From contig CM070899.1 of assembly GCA_036417435.1 (NCBI GenBank), positions 172,699,494 through 172,763,493 on the forward strand: a stretch of 64,000 bases of DNA. The letters run 5' to 3'. Below the pieces are notes generated by a model. It was not told the origin of the DNA. It ran no database searches and worked only from the letters and a program-made list of their open reading frames with translations. The position numbers were made by a program, and so were the translations under genes. This document shows positions 36,776 to 49,020 of the stretch, in pieces. Position 1 is the first letter of the stretch, and each line of letters begins with the position of its first letter. The stretch comes from Inia geoffrensis. Taxonomy: Eukaryota; Chordata; Mammalia; Artiodactyla; Iniidae.

Positions 36776-37880
36776 TTATGAAAGTGAATATATATTATCA
36801 AAACAGAACCCTTAAAAGACAAGAGAAATCCCCTGAAAGAAAAAACAATGAAACAGACCTCTCCAGTCTACCAGATCCCAAGTTCAAAAAGGAGGTAATA
36901 AAAATACTGAAGGAGTTAAGAAAGGCTATCAATAGAAATGCAGATCATTGTAACAAGGAACTAGAAACTATAAAGATGAGCCTATTAAAATTAGAAAACT
37001 CACTTGCTGAGATGAAAGCTGAGCAAATGGCAATAAATACCAAACTAGATAATGCAGAAGAATGAATAAGTGATATGGCAGAGAGGATAATGGAAATCAC
37101 CCAATCAGAAAGCACACAGAAAGACAAATGAAAAAAATGAAAGCAACATATGAGACCTATGGGATAATATAGAGCAAGACAATCCATACATAGGGATCCC
37201 AGAAAGAGAAGAAAGAGAAAAGGGGATCAAAAATGTATTTGAAGAAACTATGGCTGAAAATTTCTGAAACCTAAAGAAGGAAACATATCCAGGTACAGGA
37301 AGCACAAGATAAACCCAAAAAGACCTACACCAAGACTTATTATAATTAAAATGACAAAAGTTAAAGAGAGGATTCTAAAGGCAGCATGAGAAAAACAAAT
37401 AGTTACAAGGGACCCCCAAAAGGTTATCAGCTGATTTCTCTAAAGAGAGAGATTATCATACTAAGTGAAGTAAGACAGAGAAAGACAAATATATGGTGTC
37501 ACTTATATGTGCAATCTTAAAAAATGATACAAATGAACTTATCTGCAAAACAAAAACAGACTCACAGACATAGAAAACAAACTTATGGTTGGTTACCAAA
37601 GGGGAAAGTTCAGGGTGGGGAGCAGGGGATAAATTAGGAGTTTGGGATTAGCAGATACAAACTACTATATATAAACAACAAGGTCCTACTGTATAGCACA
37701 GGGAACTATATTCAATATTTTGTAATAAACTATAATGGAAAAGAATATGAAAAAATATATAAATTACATGTATATAAAAGTCTATACATACATATAACTG
37801 AATCACTTTGCTGTACACCAGAAACTAACAAAACATTATAAATTAACAATATTTCAATTAAAAAAAGTGTTATATGTAGA
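36776..37880 (+). mobile_element. L1 with ORF1 fused directly to 3' UTR (ORF2 deleted)
   Basis: 36780-37440 is ORF1, with an N-terminal open frame of 95 codons rich in K/E that reads as a coiled coil. At about 37441 the text jumps to the ORF2 stop region and 3' UTR, ending at a degenerate poly(A) near 37865. The whole of ORF2, more than 3 kb, is missing. Confidence 0.8.
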
Positions 37881-39173
37881 TATGTGTACTATACATACTT
37901 ATGTATTCACAAATTCTGTATATAATTCACCTTACTATATACATATTCATTAAACATTTGTTTCCCTCATTAGATTCTGAGTTGATGAGATGATGCTTGA
38001 TTGGTTTACCCTTGTAAACCTAACAATTAACACTGTGCCTGGATATAATAAACACTGAATTTTAACTGAATAAATGGAAAACACAAACAAACATAACCTG
38101 TTATTCTGTCCAAATCTTAAATTTAGGGCTTCCTGTTCATATTCTCATTTCATTATGCAAATACTCTCTGGGTGATTACTGAAAAATGTTTAAAAAATAA
38201 TTCTAGACTTACATACAAGTTGCAAAAATAGTATGAAGACTTTCCAACATACCCATTACCATGGGGTTAATTCTAGGCTTTCCAACTTACTTACCTATAA
38301 TTTCTCTCTCCAGCACTGAGAAACCTGGCTCTTACATTCCATCATTCCTGTATTTATTTGTTCAACCCCAGTATACACGTATATTCAGAATTAGTAGCCT
38401 GTACTCCTGCAAGAAACAAATTTATTGACTAGAGTTTAGTGTTTACATAATTTTTGTCTTGAATTTCAGTTACCAGTATAATTTGATTTTCTTCAATCAA
38501 TATTGTACTTAAAGGATTATTCTTAATAAAGAAAAGCTTATAAAGCATTTTCATTGGTTCTGATGATAATAATTAGGTCATCTTTGGTGCCAGGCACTGA
38601 CCCAGGACTCTATTTTTAATATTGTCTCATTTAACTGCCTTTAAAGTATTTTTCAGTTTTACTCAAGCTCCACCAACAGGAATAACTTATATGAAGGTAG
38701 AATTTGACTCGATGTTAAGAACCATTTCTGACACTGAGAGACCTACTACAAACAAGAAAGCGAGACTATTTTAGCTAGATAATAGAGGCCAAAAAACCAT
38801 CTTTCAAATATCAACTTGTAAAAGTAATTCTACATGGAGAAGAGTTATATGTTGTATATGATTTGTTACAAGTTGTGCTCTAAAATCGAGGGTGTTTAAA
38901 GAAATATATTCTACAAAATGAAGGTACAGAATATAGGATAAAATATTATCCTTCCCCAACATCTCACATTCAGGTCTCATATTTATCAAAATAAATTACT
39001 GTGCTGATGAAATATATAGATATATACATACATATATATATATAGTCTTAAAATTTATATATCTGTATATAAAATTTGTCAATCTATGTATCACTGAGGT
39101 GACAAAGAAACCACTTTCAATCTGTCTCTGGGATCTATAATGACTGTATATTACATACTGAGTTCCTATAGGT
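37881..39173. other. Mostly non-L1 DNA with MIR/L2-like debris
   Basis: AT-rich sequence. 37970-38090 resembles an L2/MIR-type 3' end (tgcctggatataataaacactg ... aataaatgg). 38190-38300 resembles an antisense old L1 3' region. 38575-38720 is MIR-like. A TA-rich tract lies at 39005-39065. No exon signal noted. Confidence 0.45.
38575..38720 (+). mobile_element. MIR-like SINE fragment
   Basis: The phrase 'tgccaggcactgacccagga' followed by 'tgtctcatttaactgcc' matches the MIR core order. It is diverged and the ends are uncertain. Confidence 0.5.
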
Positions 39174-39181
39174 GAAAGATT

Positions 39182-42100
39182 GTTTTTTTTTTTTTAACAT
39201 CTTTATTAGAGTATAATTGCTTTACATGGTTGTGTAGTTGCTGCTGTATAACAAAGTGAATCAGTTATACGTATACATATATCCCCATATTCCCTCCCTC
39301 TTGTGTCTCCCTGCCACCCTCCCTATCCTACCCCTCTAGGTGGTCACAAAGCACCGAGCTGATCTCCCTGTGCAATGTGGCTGCTTCCCACTAGCTATCT
39401 ATTTTACATTTGGTAGTCTATATATGTCAGTGCTACTCTCTCTCTTTGGCCCAGCTTACCCTTCCCCCTCCCCGTGTCAAGTCTGTTCTCTACGTCTGCA
39501 TCTTTATTCCTGTCCTGCCCCTAAGTTCATCAGAACCTTTTTTTTTTTTAGATTCCATATATATAGGTTAGCATATGGTATTTGTTTTTCACTTTCTGAC
39601 TTTCTTCACTCTGTATAGCGGACTCTAGGTCCTTGTTTCTTTTTATGGCTAATATTCCATCATATATATGTGCCACATCTTCTTTATGCATTCATCTGTC
39701 GATGGACATTTAGGTTGCTTCCATGTCCTGGCTATTGTAAATAGTGCTGCAATGAACATTGTGGTACATGAGTCTTTTTGAATTATGGTTTTCTCAGGGT
39801 ATATGCCTAGTAGAGTGATTGCTGGTTCATACGGTAGTTCTATTTTTAGTTTTTTAAGGAACCTCCATACTGTTCTCCATAGTGGCTGTATCAATTTACA
39901 TTCCCACCACCAGTGCAGGAGGGTTCCCTTTTCTCCACACCCTCTCCAGCATTTATTGTTTGTAGATTTTTTGCTGATGGCCATTCTGACTGGTATGAGG
40001 TGATACCTCATTGTAGTTTTGATTTGCATTTCTCTAATAGTTAGAGATGTTGAGCATCTTTTCACGTGTTTGTTAGCAATCTGTATATCTTCTTTGGAGA
40101 AATGTCTATTTAGGTATCCTGCCCATTTTTGGATTGGGTTGTTTGTTTTTTTGATATTGAGCTGCATGAGCTGCTTGTATGTTTTGGAGATGAATCCTTT
40201 GTCAGTTGCTCTGTTTGCAAATATTTTCTTCCATTCTGAGGGGTGTCTTTTCATCTTGTTTATGGTTTCCTTTGCTGTGCAAAAGCTTTTAAGTTTCATT
40301 AGGCCTCATTTATTTTTGTTTTTATTTCCCTTTCTCTAGGAGGTGGGTCATCTTGCTGTGATGTATGTCACAGAGTGTTCTTCCTATGTTTTCCTCTAAG
40401 AGTTTTATAGTGTCTGGCTTTACATTTAGGTCTTTAATCCATTTTGAGTTTATTTTTGGTTATGGTGTTAGGGAGTGTTCTAATTTCATTCTTTTACATG
40501 TAGCTGTCCAGTTTTTGCAACACCACTTACTGAAGAGGCTGTCTTTTCTCCATTGTATACTCTTGCCTCCTTTATCAAAGATAAGGTGACCATATATGTC
40601 TATGGGTTTACCTCTGGGCTTTCTATCCTGTTCCATTGATCTATATTTCTGTTTTTGTGCCAAAGCTACTGTCTTGATTACTGTAGCTTTGTAGTATAGT
40701 CTGAAGTCAGGGAGCCTGATTCCTCCAGCTCCGTTTTCTCTCTTTCTTAGTTTGCTTTGGCTATTCGGGGTCTGCTGTGTTTCCATACAAATTGTGAAAT
40801 TTTTTGTTCTAGTTCTGTGAAAAAATTCCATTGGTAGTTTAGATAGGGATTGCATTGAATCTGTAGATTGCTTTGGGTAGTACAGTCATTTTCACAATGT
40901 TGATTCTTCCAATCCAAGAACATGGTATTATCTCTCCATCTGTTTGTATCATCTTTAATTTCTTTCATCAGTGCCTTATAGTTTTCTGCATACAGGTCTT
41001 TGTCTCCTTAGGTAGGTTTATTCCTAGGTATTTTATTCTTTGTTGCAATGGTAAATGGAGTGTTTCCTTAATTTCTCCTTCAGATTTTTCACCATTAGTG
41101 TACAGGAATGCAAGAGATCTCTGTGCATTAATTTTGTCTCCTCCTACTTTACCAAATTCATTGATTAGCTCTAGTAGTTTTCTGGTGGCATTTTTAGGAT
41201 TCTCTATGTATAGTATCCTGTCATCTGCAAACAGTGACAGTTTTACTTCTTCTTTTCCGATTTGGATTCCTTTTATTTCTTTTTCTTCTCTGATTGCCGT
41301 GGCTAGGACTTCCAAAACTATGTTGAATAATAGTGGTGAGAGTGGACATTCTTGTCTCATTCCTGATCTCAGATGAAATGCTTTCAGTTTTTCACCACTG
41401 AGAACGATGTTGGCTGGGGGTTTGTCATATATGGCCTATATTATGTTGAGGTAAGATCCCTCTCTGCCTACTTTCTGGAGAGTTTTTATCATAAATGGGT
41501 GTTGAATTTTGTTGAAAGCTGTCTCTACATCTATTGAGATTATCATATGGTTTTTATCCTTCAATTTGTTAATGTGGTGTACCACATTGATTGATTTGCA
41601 TATGTCGAAGAATCCTTGCATTCCTGGGATAAACCCCACTTGATCATGGTGTATGATCCTTTGAATGTGCTGCAGGATTCTGTTTGCTAGTATTTTGTTG
41701 AGGATTTTTGCATCTGTGTTCATCAGTGATATTGGCCTGTAGGGTTTTTTTTGTAACATCTTTCATTTTGGTATCAGGGTGCTGGTGGCCTCATGGAATG
41801 AGTTTGGGTGTGTTCCTCCCTCTGCTATATTTTGGAAGAGTTTGAGAAGGATAGGTGTTAGCTCTTTTCTAAATGTTTGATAGAATTTGCCTGTGAATCC
41901 ATCGGTCCTGGGCTTTTGTTTGTTGGAAGAGTTTTAATCACAGTTTCAATTTCAGTGCTTGGTCTGTTTATATTTTCTGTTTCTTCCTGGTTCAGTCTCG
42001 GAAGGTTGTGCTTTTCTAAGAATTTGTCCGTTTCTTCCATGTTGTCCATTTTATTGGCATATAGTTGCTTGTAGTAATCTCTCATGATCCTTTGTATTTC

Positions 42101-42899
42101 TGCAGTGTCAGTTGTTACTTCTCCTTTTTCACTTCTAATTCTGTTGATTTGAGTCTTCTTCCTTTTTTCCTTGATGAGTCTGGCTAATGGTTTATCAATT
42201 TTGTTTATCTTCTTAAAGAACTAGGTTTTAGTTTTATTGATTTTTGCTATCGTTTCCTTCATTTCTTTTTCATTTATTTCTGATCTGATGTTTCTTTCCT
42301 TCTGCTAACTTTGGGGTTTTTTTGTTCTTTCTCTAATTGCTTTAGGTGTAAGTTTAAGTTGTTTATTTGAGATTTTTCTTGTTTTTTGAGGTAGGATTGT
42401 ATTGCTATAAACTTCTCTCGTAGAACTGCTTTTGCTGCGTCCCATAGGTTTTGGGCCATTGTGTTTTCATTGTCATTTTTTTCTAGGTATTTTTTGACTT
42501 CCTCTTTGATTTCTTCAGTGATCTCTTGGTTATTTAGTAGCATATTGTTTAGCCTCCATGTGTTTATATTTCTTACAGGTTTTTTTCCTGTAATTGATAT
42601 CTAGTCTCATAGCATTGTGGTCGGAAAAGATACTTGATACGATTTTAATTTTCTTAAATTTACCAGGGCTTGATTTGTGACCCAAGATATGATCTATCCT
42701 GGAGAATGTTCCATGAGCACTTGAGAAGAAAGTGTATTCTGTTGTTTTGGGATGGGATGTCCTATAAATACCAATTACTTCTATCTTGTTTAATGTATCA
42801 TTTAAAGCTTGTGTTTCCTTATTTATTTTCATTTTGGTTGAGCTGTCCACGGATGAAAGTGGGGTGTTAAAGTCCCCTCCAATTATTGTGTTACTGTCA
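39182..42899 (-). mobile_element. Fairly young L1, 5'-truncated in ORF2, minus strand
   Basis: The T tract at 39182-39198 is the poly(A) on the minus strand. 3' UTR runs to about 39575 and ORF2 from there to 42899, where truncation falls in the endonuclease domain. The short target duplication aaagatt is at 39175-39181 and 42900-42906. ORF2 is in several frames; the largest intact piece is 216 codons at 39649-40299, covering the C-terminal domain with its cysteine-containing CWRGCGEKG and CKLIQPLW segments. Its subfamily is that of the L1 at 58538 (3' end 'actccaataaagatgtta'). Confidence 0.93.
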
Positions 42900-43675
42900 A
42901 AAGATTCTTAAATGTAGAAATTTAAATACCTATTGATATTTTTTTTACTAAATCAGTAGCCTATCAACATAAGCACGTTTTGAAATGGTGCAATAATTCT
43001 AGATTCTGGAAAGAATCTAATTAAATACATAAGAGTATTATTTTATTTAGTTTTACTTCATTTCAGTTTTCAAACAGATAAAGAACCAAAATATTTATTA
43101 ATAATATTTAGAACTGTTAGAAGCTGATAAAAATATTCTAAAAATAAATAAAAGACATCTTCACATCAAAAGAGGCACACGATTAGATAATAACCAGTCA
43201 TGAAAATCTATCAGTCTCAGGACCAAAAGAGAAAAAAAGGCAACAAGAAAGATACTAGACTACTAACTTAATATTTACAAGTTTTTTCCTCTTATTCTTT
43301 TCAATGTTCCTTTAACACTAATACCAATTAAACTTGATATTCATTAATAACATTCCCACACAGAATAAGTTCTTTGAATTTATAAACAATGTCTTTTATA
43401 GTTCAGCTAGTGCTAGTAGTATGATTTGCAGTCTCACTAGGTTTAATAAATATTACATAAATAATAACAACTTTGTTCTGATCTCTTCAGTGAATTTACT
43501 GTTTTAATATGAAAAAAACTAAAGCAAAATCTTTTCTAAATTCAGTTCCTCTATCTGGAAGTGTAAGAAATGTATGGCAGTGACTTTTCTCTATATAGTA
43601 TCATAAAGAATAGATTTGCAAATAATTGACACAAATAATTATGACATTATCAAGACATGCAGAGCACAAATTTCA

Positions 43676-43681
43676 TTTAAT
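43676..43681 (-). terminator. ATTAAA poly(A) signal of candidate gene
   Basis: On the minus strand ATTAAA lies 63 nt after the stop codon of the candidate terminal exon. About 10-25 nt downstream is a GU-rich run (tttgtgctctgcatgtcttg), the usual downstream element. Cleavage would fall near 43655-43662, giving a very short 3' UTR. Confidence 0.45.
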
Positions 43682-43743
43682 TGCTTTTACACCACACCAG
43701 AAGGCATTACAGGGACATGAGTGAATAGAAGCAAGTTGGAACT

Positions 43744-43826
43744 TCAACAGAGAGCTGCTTTCTTAACATCAGCAACAAAGGCTTTTATCTTAGCTTCAAA
43801 TTTGTTCCACATGGTAAAGAAGAGTT
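43744..43826 (-). CDS. Candidate terminal coding exon of an unrecognised minus-strand gene
   Basis: Minus strand: the acceptor (gtttattttcAG) is followed by 83 nt that encode the C-terminus of a protein and a TGA stop (43744-43746). It starts with two bases of a split codon, so it needs a phase-1 intron, which is what the exon at 60445-60537 supplies. The peptide includes FTMWNKFEAKIKAF and VADVKKAALC, a lysine-rich amphipathic helix ending in cysteine. The other two frames close early. A poly(A) signal follows at 43676-43681. If real, the last intron is 16.6 kb and contains the L1s at 49-60 kb. I do not recognise the protein. A chance open frame or an old pseudogene exon is the alternative. 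Confidence 0.5.
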
Positions 43827-44029
43827 CTGAAAATAAACCAAGTTGTTATATTTTTCATTTAATTGAACTTCTAATATACACACAAGCATTTCTAAAATGT
43901 TCAGCTTTGTGCATCTCTCATCATTAGAGTAAATTCTACACTAATTGCATGGCATTTTTCAAAATATTATCTAGCGATTTTCGTTTTCAAAATCAATGAT
44001 CTTTCTCTCAATGCTTAAAAAATTCATTT

Positions 44030-44335
44030 TAGCTGAACCTTGACAAAAAAATCCCTCCTTTAGTAAACTTTCGTTGGGTTCCTCTAAGACCTCTTTTCAA
44101 GTAGGCCTCATACTTGGCCCTGTCCTTGGCCTGCCCTCATCAAGAAGGCTGTTAGGGTAATTTAGTAGGAATCCCCCACCCCTGATGCCTCCTCTTAGTA
44201 ATGTTACATACACTGATCCACTCACTCTGTGCATTGGCTATAAATCCCCAGCTGTTTTTGCTGTTTAGAGTTGAGTTCAGTCTTTGTCCCCTACTGCAAT
44301 AGTGTCAAATAAAGTCTTCATTACCATTCTAAACA
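44030..44335 (+). mobile_element. Solo LTR, probably ERVL class
   Basis: An LTR-like block with a TATA-type box (ctataaat, 44238-44244), an AATAAA signal (44308-44313) about 65 bp further on, and a body with pyrimidine-rich text. It appears to run from about tgaaccttgac to about tctaaaca. I saw no partner LTR or internal region. Family name not assigned. Confidence 0.6.
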
Positions 44336-44424
44336 AATATCAGAATAATTTTTTAAAAATAACATTGTAAAGCTGGCTATTATGGACTATGGCCTTTTGG
44401 TGGGATATATACTAGAGATTAAAA

Positions 44425-44535
44425 TCCTGGACTTTAGAGTCCAATTTTATGGGTTCCCATCCTTTATCTGCTGCTAATGTGCTCTATGACCTTGAGCAAT
44501 TTAAATGAACTTGTGTCCTTGATTCTCAGATGATG
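44425..44535 (+). mobile_element. MIR SINE fragment
   Basis: The MIR core order is visible: 'ctggactttagagtccaatt', then 'ctatgaccttgagcaattta' and 'tgattctcagatgatgaa', corresponding to the MIR 'tgtgaccttgggcaagttac ... cctcatctgtaaaat' pattern. Confidence 0.6.
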
Positions 44536-46267
44536 AATACATGCTCTGAACAGACAGACTTAACCATGAGACTATATGTACACATGAGAGCCTGTCCACG
44601 CATAGTTTCCTACCACTCTGACCCATGTCCAAACTGAAAGGCTTGGGAATTCTAAGATAGGAATTGTGCTTGTATTTTGGGGAACTGAGAAAGTTGACCA
44701 TGGGCACCCAGCCTGTAGCTTGCCATCTGCAACTCAGGCACCTGACTGGCTGTCTGGAAGGTGATAGGAGGGTAGAATAGGTATGGGAGAGAGAACAATC
44801 ACAATGCTTTTTCTCTTCCCAGTCTGTATGTTCAGAGTTAGCAGTCTATGTCTCCGTGAAACTCTTGAATTGTGGGTTCCTGCCATTCGATTAAAGCAAT
44901 GATAGACTTCAAAGTGTCAAGCAGCTGCAGGGACCAGGATTTCATTCAATAAGAAGCTATCAATACCCTGGATGCTAGTGACCAATAACCCTATTCCCTG
45001 GCCCAGTGATTCAGCCATTTCTGTTGAAAATTCATATCCTATAAGTTACAGTTACTGCCTACACCCTGTTTAAAAATTCCATTTTATTTGCCACTGCAGT
45101 GCTCATTGACCTAGAGAGGAACACAACAAACTGAGAATTGTTTTCTAAATCAGAAAACAATTGCATGATGCCCCTGCCTCAGGAACCTAACTGTGTAATC
45201 TGGTATCTAGGAAACTCTACTCTCTCTCTGCCCCTAAAATCATGGCCCTGTGCAAGAAGTTAGCCACCAATATACAGAGGGGGAAAATATGTTCCTTGAA
45301 CCACGCCCCTCCCCCCAAGTAATCTCATGTTCTTGAAAAGAAAAATAAGGATTTTTGCCTCTCATCAAATACTAAAATATCAAGTGGTTACATTTAGATT
45401 ACTGTCTGCTCCTGTTGCTCTCTAATCTCCTGGACCAGCTCTATGAGACATTTTGGAACTGAATGTTTAAGATACCAATATATGATTTCAATTAGGGATT
45501 GTGACAAGTAGAAAACAGAACGCTAGAGGTACTCTCGCCAACTGAATAAGCCTCAACAGCATGAATGATCACATAATTTTTATGAACAAAAAATTATTCT
45601 ACTACCTTCTGGACAGAGCTTGTTTATAAAGATGATATTCTAATTTACATACCAAAGCAGACCTCACATTAAACTTTGGATTAGGTAGTCCAGATCTCTC
45701 TTTAGCAGTACCATTTTTAGAACAACCATAGTAAAAAATGTATTCAGAAGTCTAGAGAAATACTCACTGAGCCTTTTTCAGTTTACTTAAAACATTAATA
45801 TGATCTCTAAAAGTTTTTAGGTTTTGAGTGAATCACAATAAAACCAAAGGAATTATTGAATTTCTAGTGATCATTAGATGTTCATTCTTATAACTGTGCC
45901 CTGACTACTAATTATCTGACCTCCTCAAGAACGGATGAGACTTGCCTTATCTTTGAAGGCAACCAAAGCCTTCCAAAGGCTGTAGCGTACTCACTTTTGC
46001 CCACTAATCCTGGCCAAATTTGAGCTATTCAGAGTCCATGGTTGAAGCTGACATCGTCTGCTCAATATTAAGGGCCATCCTGCTATCCTAAGAAGCATTA
46101 CATCTTATCCAACAGCTCTGCTGAAATACTACTCCTGCTTCTACTTCTCCTGGGAGATATATTTAGTTGTACTCATCATTAATCAGTAAAAAGGTTTCCT
46201 ATATGTCCTTCTGGATAGCTCACTGCCTTCCCAGGTCCTGATTGGTTGCTGGATCACTGATAATTCT
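44536..46267. other. Non-L1 DNA, unclassified
   Basis: About 1.7 kb of mixed composition. 44880-45470 may be old LTR-element debris but I could not name it. An 11-bp inverted repeat with 5-bp loop (aattgttttct/agaaaacaatt) lies at 45136-45162. Two exon-like segments on the minus strand were considered and not accepted. Confidence 0.4.
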
Positions 46268-46445
46268 TGAGTTGTGCTGTCCAGTAGAGGAGCCACAAAC
46301 CATATATTGCTATTTAGATTTAAACTAATTAAAATATACTAACCACATTTTAAGAGCTCAATAGCTGCATATGGCTCGTAGCTCCCATATTGGAGGGCAC
46401 AGATATAGAACATTTCCATTATCACAGGAAATTCTGTTGGGGAGT
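46268..46445 (-). mobile_element. hAT-Charlie MITE (MER3-like)
   Basis: The left end reads 'gtgctgtccagtagaggagcc', the centre is AT-rich, and the right half has 'agctgcatatggctcgtagc', 'gggcacagatatagaacatttcc' and 'ggaaattctgttggg'. This is the reverse complement of a common 'cagtgctgtccaatagaac' element. The family name is from memory. Confidence 0.6.
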
Positions 46446-46654
46446 GCTTGGAGAGGAAGTCATAATTGCCATGAACGAGGTGGTCTGGGAGAAGAAACAT
46501 TTAAGTGAACCCAATATAGACTGAATCTATTTATTGGGCCCCACTAGGCCAGTAGCTACAAGACCCGGATTAAAAAAAAAAAAGCAGCCACAACCATTTG
46601 TATATGGGCTGAGGTATCTGTTGATTTCCCTTATATCATCAAATAATAAGCATC

Positions 46655-46795
46655 ACGGTGCTCAACTCTGGCTGCACAGTTTAATCACCTAAGGAGAATC
46701 TGGTTTAATTGGTCTGGGGCTGGGGCAGAGAACTGGTAGCTTTTAAAGCACCCCAGGTGAATCCTATTTTGTAGATAGGCTTGAAAAGCACTGAT
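46655..46795 (+). mobile_element. hAT-Charlie MITE (MER5-type)
   Basis: Text 'ctcaactctggctgcacagt', 'tttaatcacctaaggagaat', then 'gcaccccaggtgaatcct' and 'ttgaaaagcactg', with terminal inverted similarity between the two ends. Typical of short non-autonomous hAT elements. Confidence 0.6.
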
Positions 46796-48355
46796 TTAGC
46801 ACATATATTAGCTCATTTAATCAAATGGTCACATAATTAATGTATAAATTATATTCACTGTTGTCTAGATAGTCCACAGAAGCAAACTAAGAAGTTGGAT
46901 TGGGTCCAGCAATCACCATTGATAGGATCAGACTACTATGCTGAATTTACGTTGGAAAAATAATTCTACAGAGAAGTATAAAATTTGCATTGCTCACAAT
47001 CCAATTACTGGCAACTTGCAACAACAATTCTCCTATTCATTTCTGCATATGTTCTCTCTAAAACCCTCACAAAAGTTATTAATACACATTATTTTTATAT
47101 TACCTCTGGGACCTTTCACAGTTTCAGAGAATAATCAGTAATTAGTGAAGAATTCCTCCATTTATTTTCTCTTGACTGATACTTTATGCTTACTCAATTG
47201 ATGATTTCTTCTGGCCATGTAAGCTGTACTTTTTTTTTACTACTGTATAAAATATAAATAATATTTTATAGTGGGAGATTATAGAGGATAGCCACTATTT
47301 CATCAACTTTATTCCACTCTATATTGTTTCTGTAGAAATCCAAATTTCCTTATTAAATACTGATACAAAACATAACTCCAAAATACTTAGGTTAATATTA
47401 TTACTAACTGCTGTAATTCTTGCTGACAAAATATAGTAACACTCAAGGTACAAAAGGATTTTCTATAAGTTTAAATACCTATGTCAGTAATAATCCAGAC
47501 TGGATTATAGACAGTTTCATCCAATAATATTTATGCTTCCCAGGGCACAGTAAAAATGTGGTTAAAAATAATATCTTAACTATTATTAAAATTGCTAATA
47601 ACTCTGTTACATATATGTATACAATATTATACATTATTATAAACATATATATACAATATTATACATTATTATAATAATAAGATTGTTAACAACAATATTA
47701 TTAACATTGGTTGGCAAGATTCATGTCTTTAAAATTCTTATCACTTGTATTTTGTCTCATTACAAATTCCACAGAATATGCCCCAACACATATCAATTAG
47801 GTTATTGTCATGGGGCATTTATGTTTATTTCCTTTCCTTTTTGAAGTTGGTTGTGCAGTGTTTAAACATTGCTATTATCACTTGTAATTTATTCAATAAA
47901 AGACAACTGTAACTTTTTCAAACTTAGGAAAAAGGAAAAGCCATTCAAACTCACCCTCCATGATCTGGGTCTACCCTGTTTATTCAGGATCTTTCTCATT
48001 ATTGTTCAATAAGCAGCATCCACTCAAGGCAGTGTTATTTTCATAAGGCTTCCACTCTTGCAATTTCATTGCTGTCTTGACGAATTTGCTCATGTTATTT
48101 ATTTTGCCCAGAATTAATTTATTCTCAAAAGTATGGGTGGGGTAGAGATTTTCGGGTAGCAGTATATGGCAGTTTAATGGAAAATTATTGTGTGATTAAA
48201 AAAATAGTTCTATTAAATTTCATTATAGTTGATATAATTTTTATTATATGTGACAGCATGAAAAACAGAATATTATATACAAATATTAACAATGGAAATG
48301 GAAAAGAGTACATAAATCTAACTACCTATGTTTCTACAGAAATGTTTCTTCAATT
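46796..48355. other. AT-rich non-L1 DNA, possible L2 fragment
   Basis: No coding signal seen. 47940-48110 resembles an L2-type 3' end ('ccatgatctgggtctaccct' and onward). A roughly 24-bp unit (atacaatattatacattattata) is repeated at about 47617-47672. Confidence 0.4.
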
Positions 48356-48530
48356 TTAGCCCGCATCAGAATACCCAGAGAACCTGTTACACAAATTAGT
48401 GGCCTTGAACCCCACAGCTTCTATTTCAGTAGGTCTGGGGTGGGGCCCAAGAATTTGTATTTCTAGTAAGTTCCTAGTTAATGCCCAGGCTGCCAGTCCA
48501 GGGACCACACTTTGAGAAGCATTGATAGAG
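48356..48530 (-). mobile_element. MER5A-type hAT-Charlie MITE
   Basis: The plus strand reads 'cagtaggtctggggtggggc', 'aagaatttgtatttctagta' and 'gggaccacactttgagaagc', which is the reverse complement of MER5A. Nearly complete at one end. Confidence 0.85.
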
Positions 48531-48759
48531 GACTTCAGAAAGTTCAAGTTCACTAGAATACTGCTTTTTGGAATACATAAAATGTATATGCTTAATATAT
48601 CTATGCTTTTCAAAAAATCAGTTTTAAATAAGTCAATTTCTGAGCTGCAAAAGAAAGGAATCAAAAGAAATCAGTTTCAGGGGAGAAACAGTGGCAATTC
48701 CTTTTAGGTGGAAGACTCATATCTCTGAACTGATGGGGTCAAGATTGGATTATAAAATA

Positions 48760-49020
48760 TCTACTGACCTCAATGATGTATGTTGCAACATTGTTATAGA
48801 AAGAAAACTGGAAACAACCAAAGGGCCCATTTAACAGAGGCCTAGTTAAGTAATATACTTTTACTGCCAATAATAACATACTTGTGGTATGCTCAGAAAT
48901 AAAGGACTTAAAAAGAATTTGGTTGATTTGGATATGCTGATGTGGAAATATTTTCAAGATGTTATTATGCTTTAAAAAGTAAAGGGACAAAAAAGATGCG
49001 TAATTTCTTTGAATAAATAA
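48760..49020 (+). mobile_element. Old L1M 3' UTR fragment
   Basis: Diverged plus-strand text such as 'aactggaaacaaccaaaggg' and 'ttttcaagatgttattatgc' fits the end of ORF2 and the 3' UTR of old L1M elements. Confidence 0.55.

Larger units (their letters stand above)
42907..44029. other. Non-repeat DNA around a candidate terminal exon
   Basis: AT-rich sequence without recognisable repeats. It holds the 3' UTR and coding end of the candidate minus-strand gene (43655-43826). I see nothing else. Confidence 0.5.

Noticed and set aside
39649..40299. 216-codon minus-strand ORF as a possible host gene
   Set aside because: It is the C-terminal part of L1 ORF2 in the element at 39182-42899.
45768..45806. 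39-nt minus-strand exon candidate (AG ... GTGAGT), reading DHINVLSKLKKA
   Set aside because: Its phase fits neither the exon at 60445-60537 nor the terminal exon at 43744-43826, and 12 open codons carry little weight.
45995..46057. 63-nt minus-strand exon candidate with GTGAGT donor
   Set aside because: Open in one frame only by a narrow margin, a poor acceptor, and out of phase with the accepted exons. It looks like chance.
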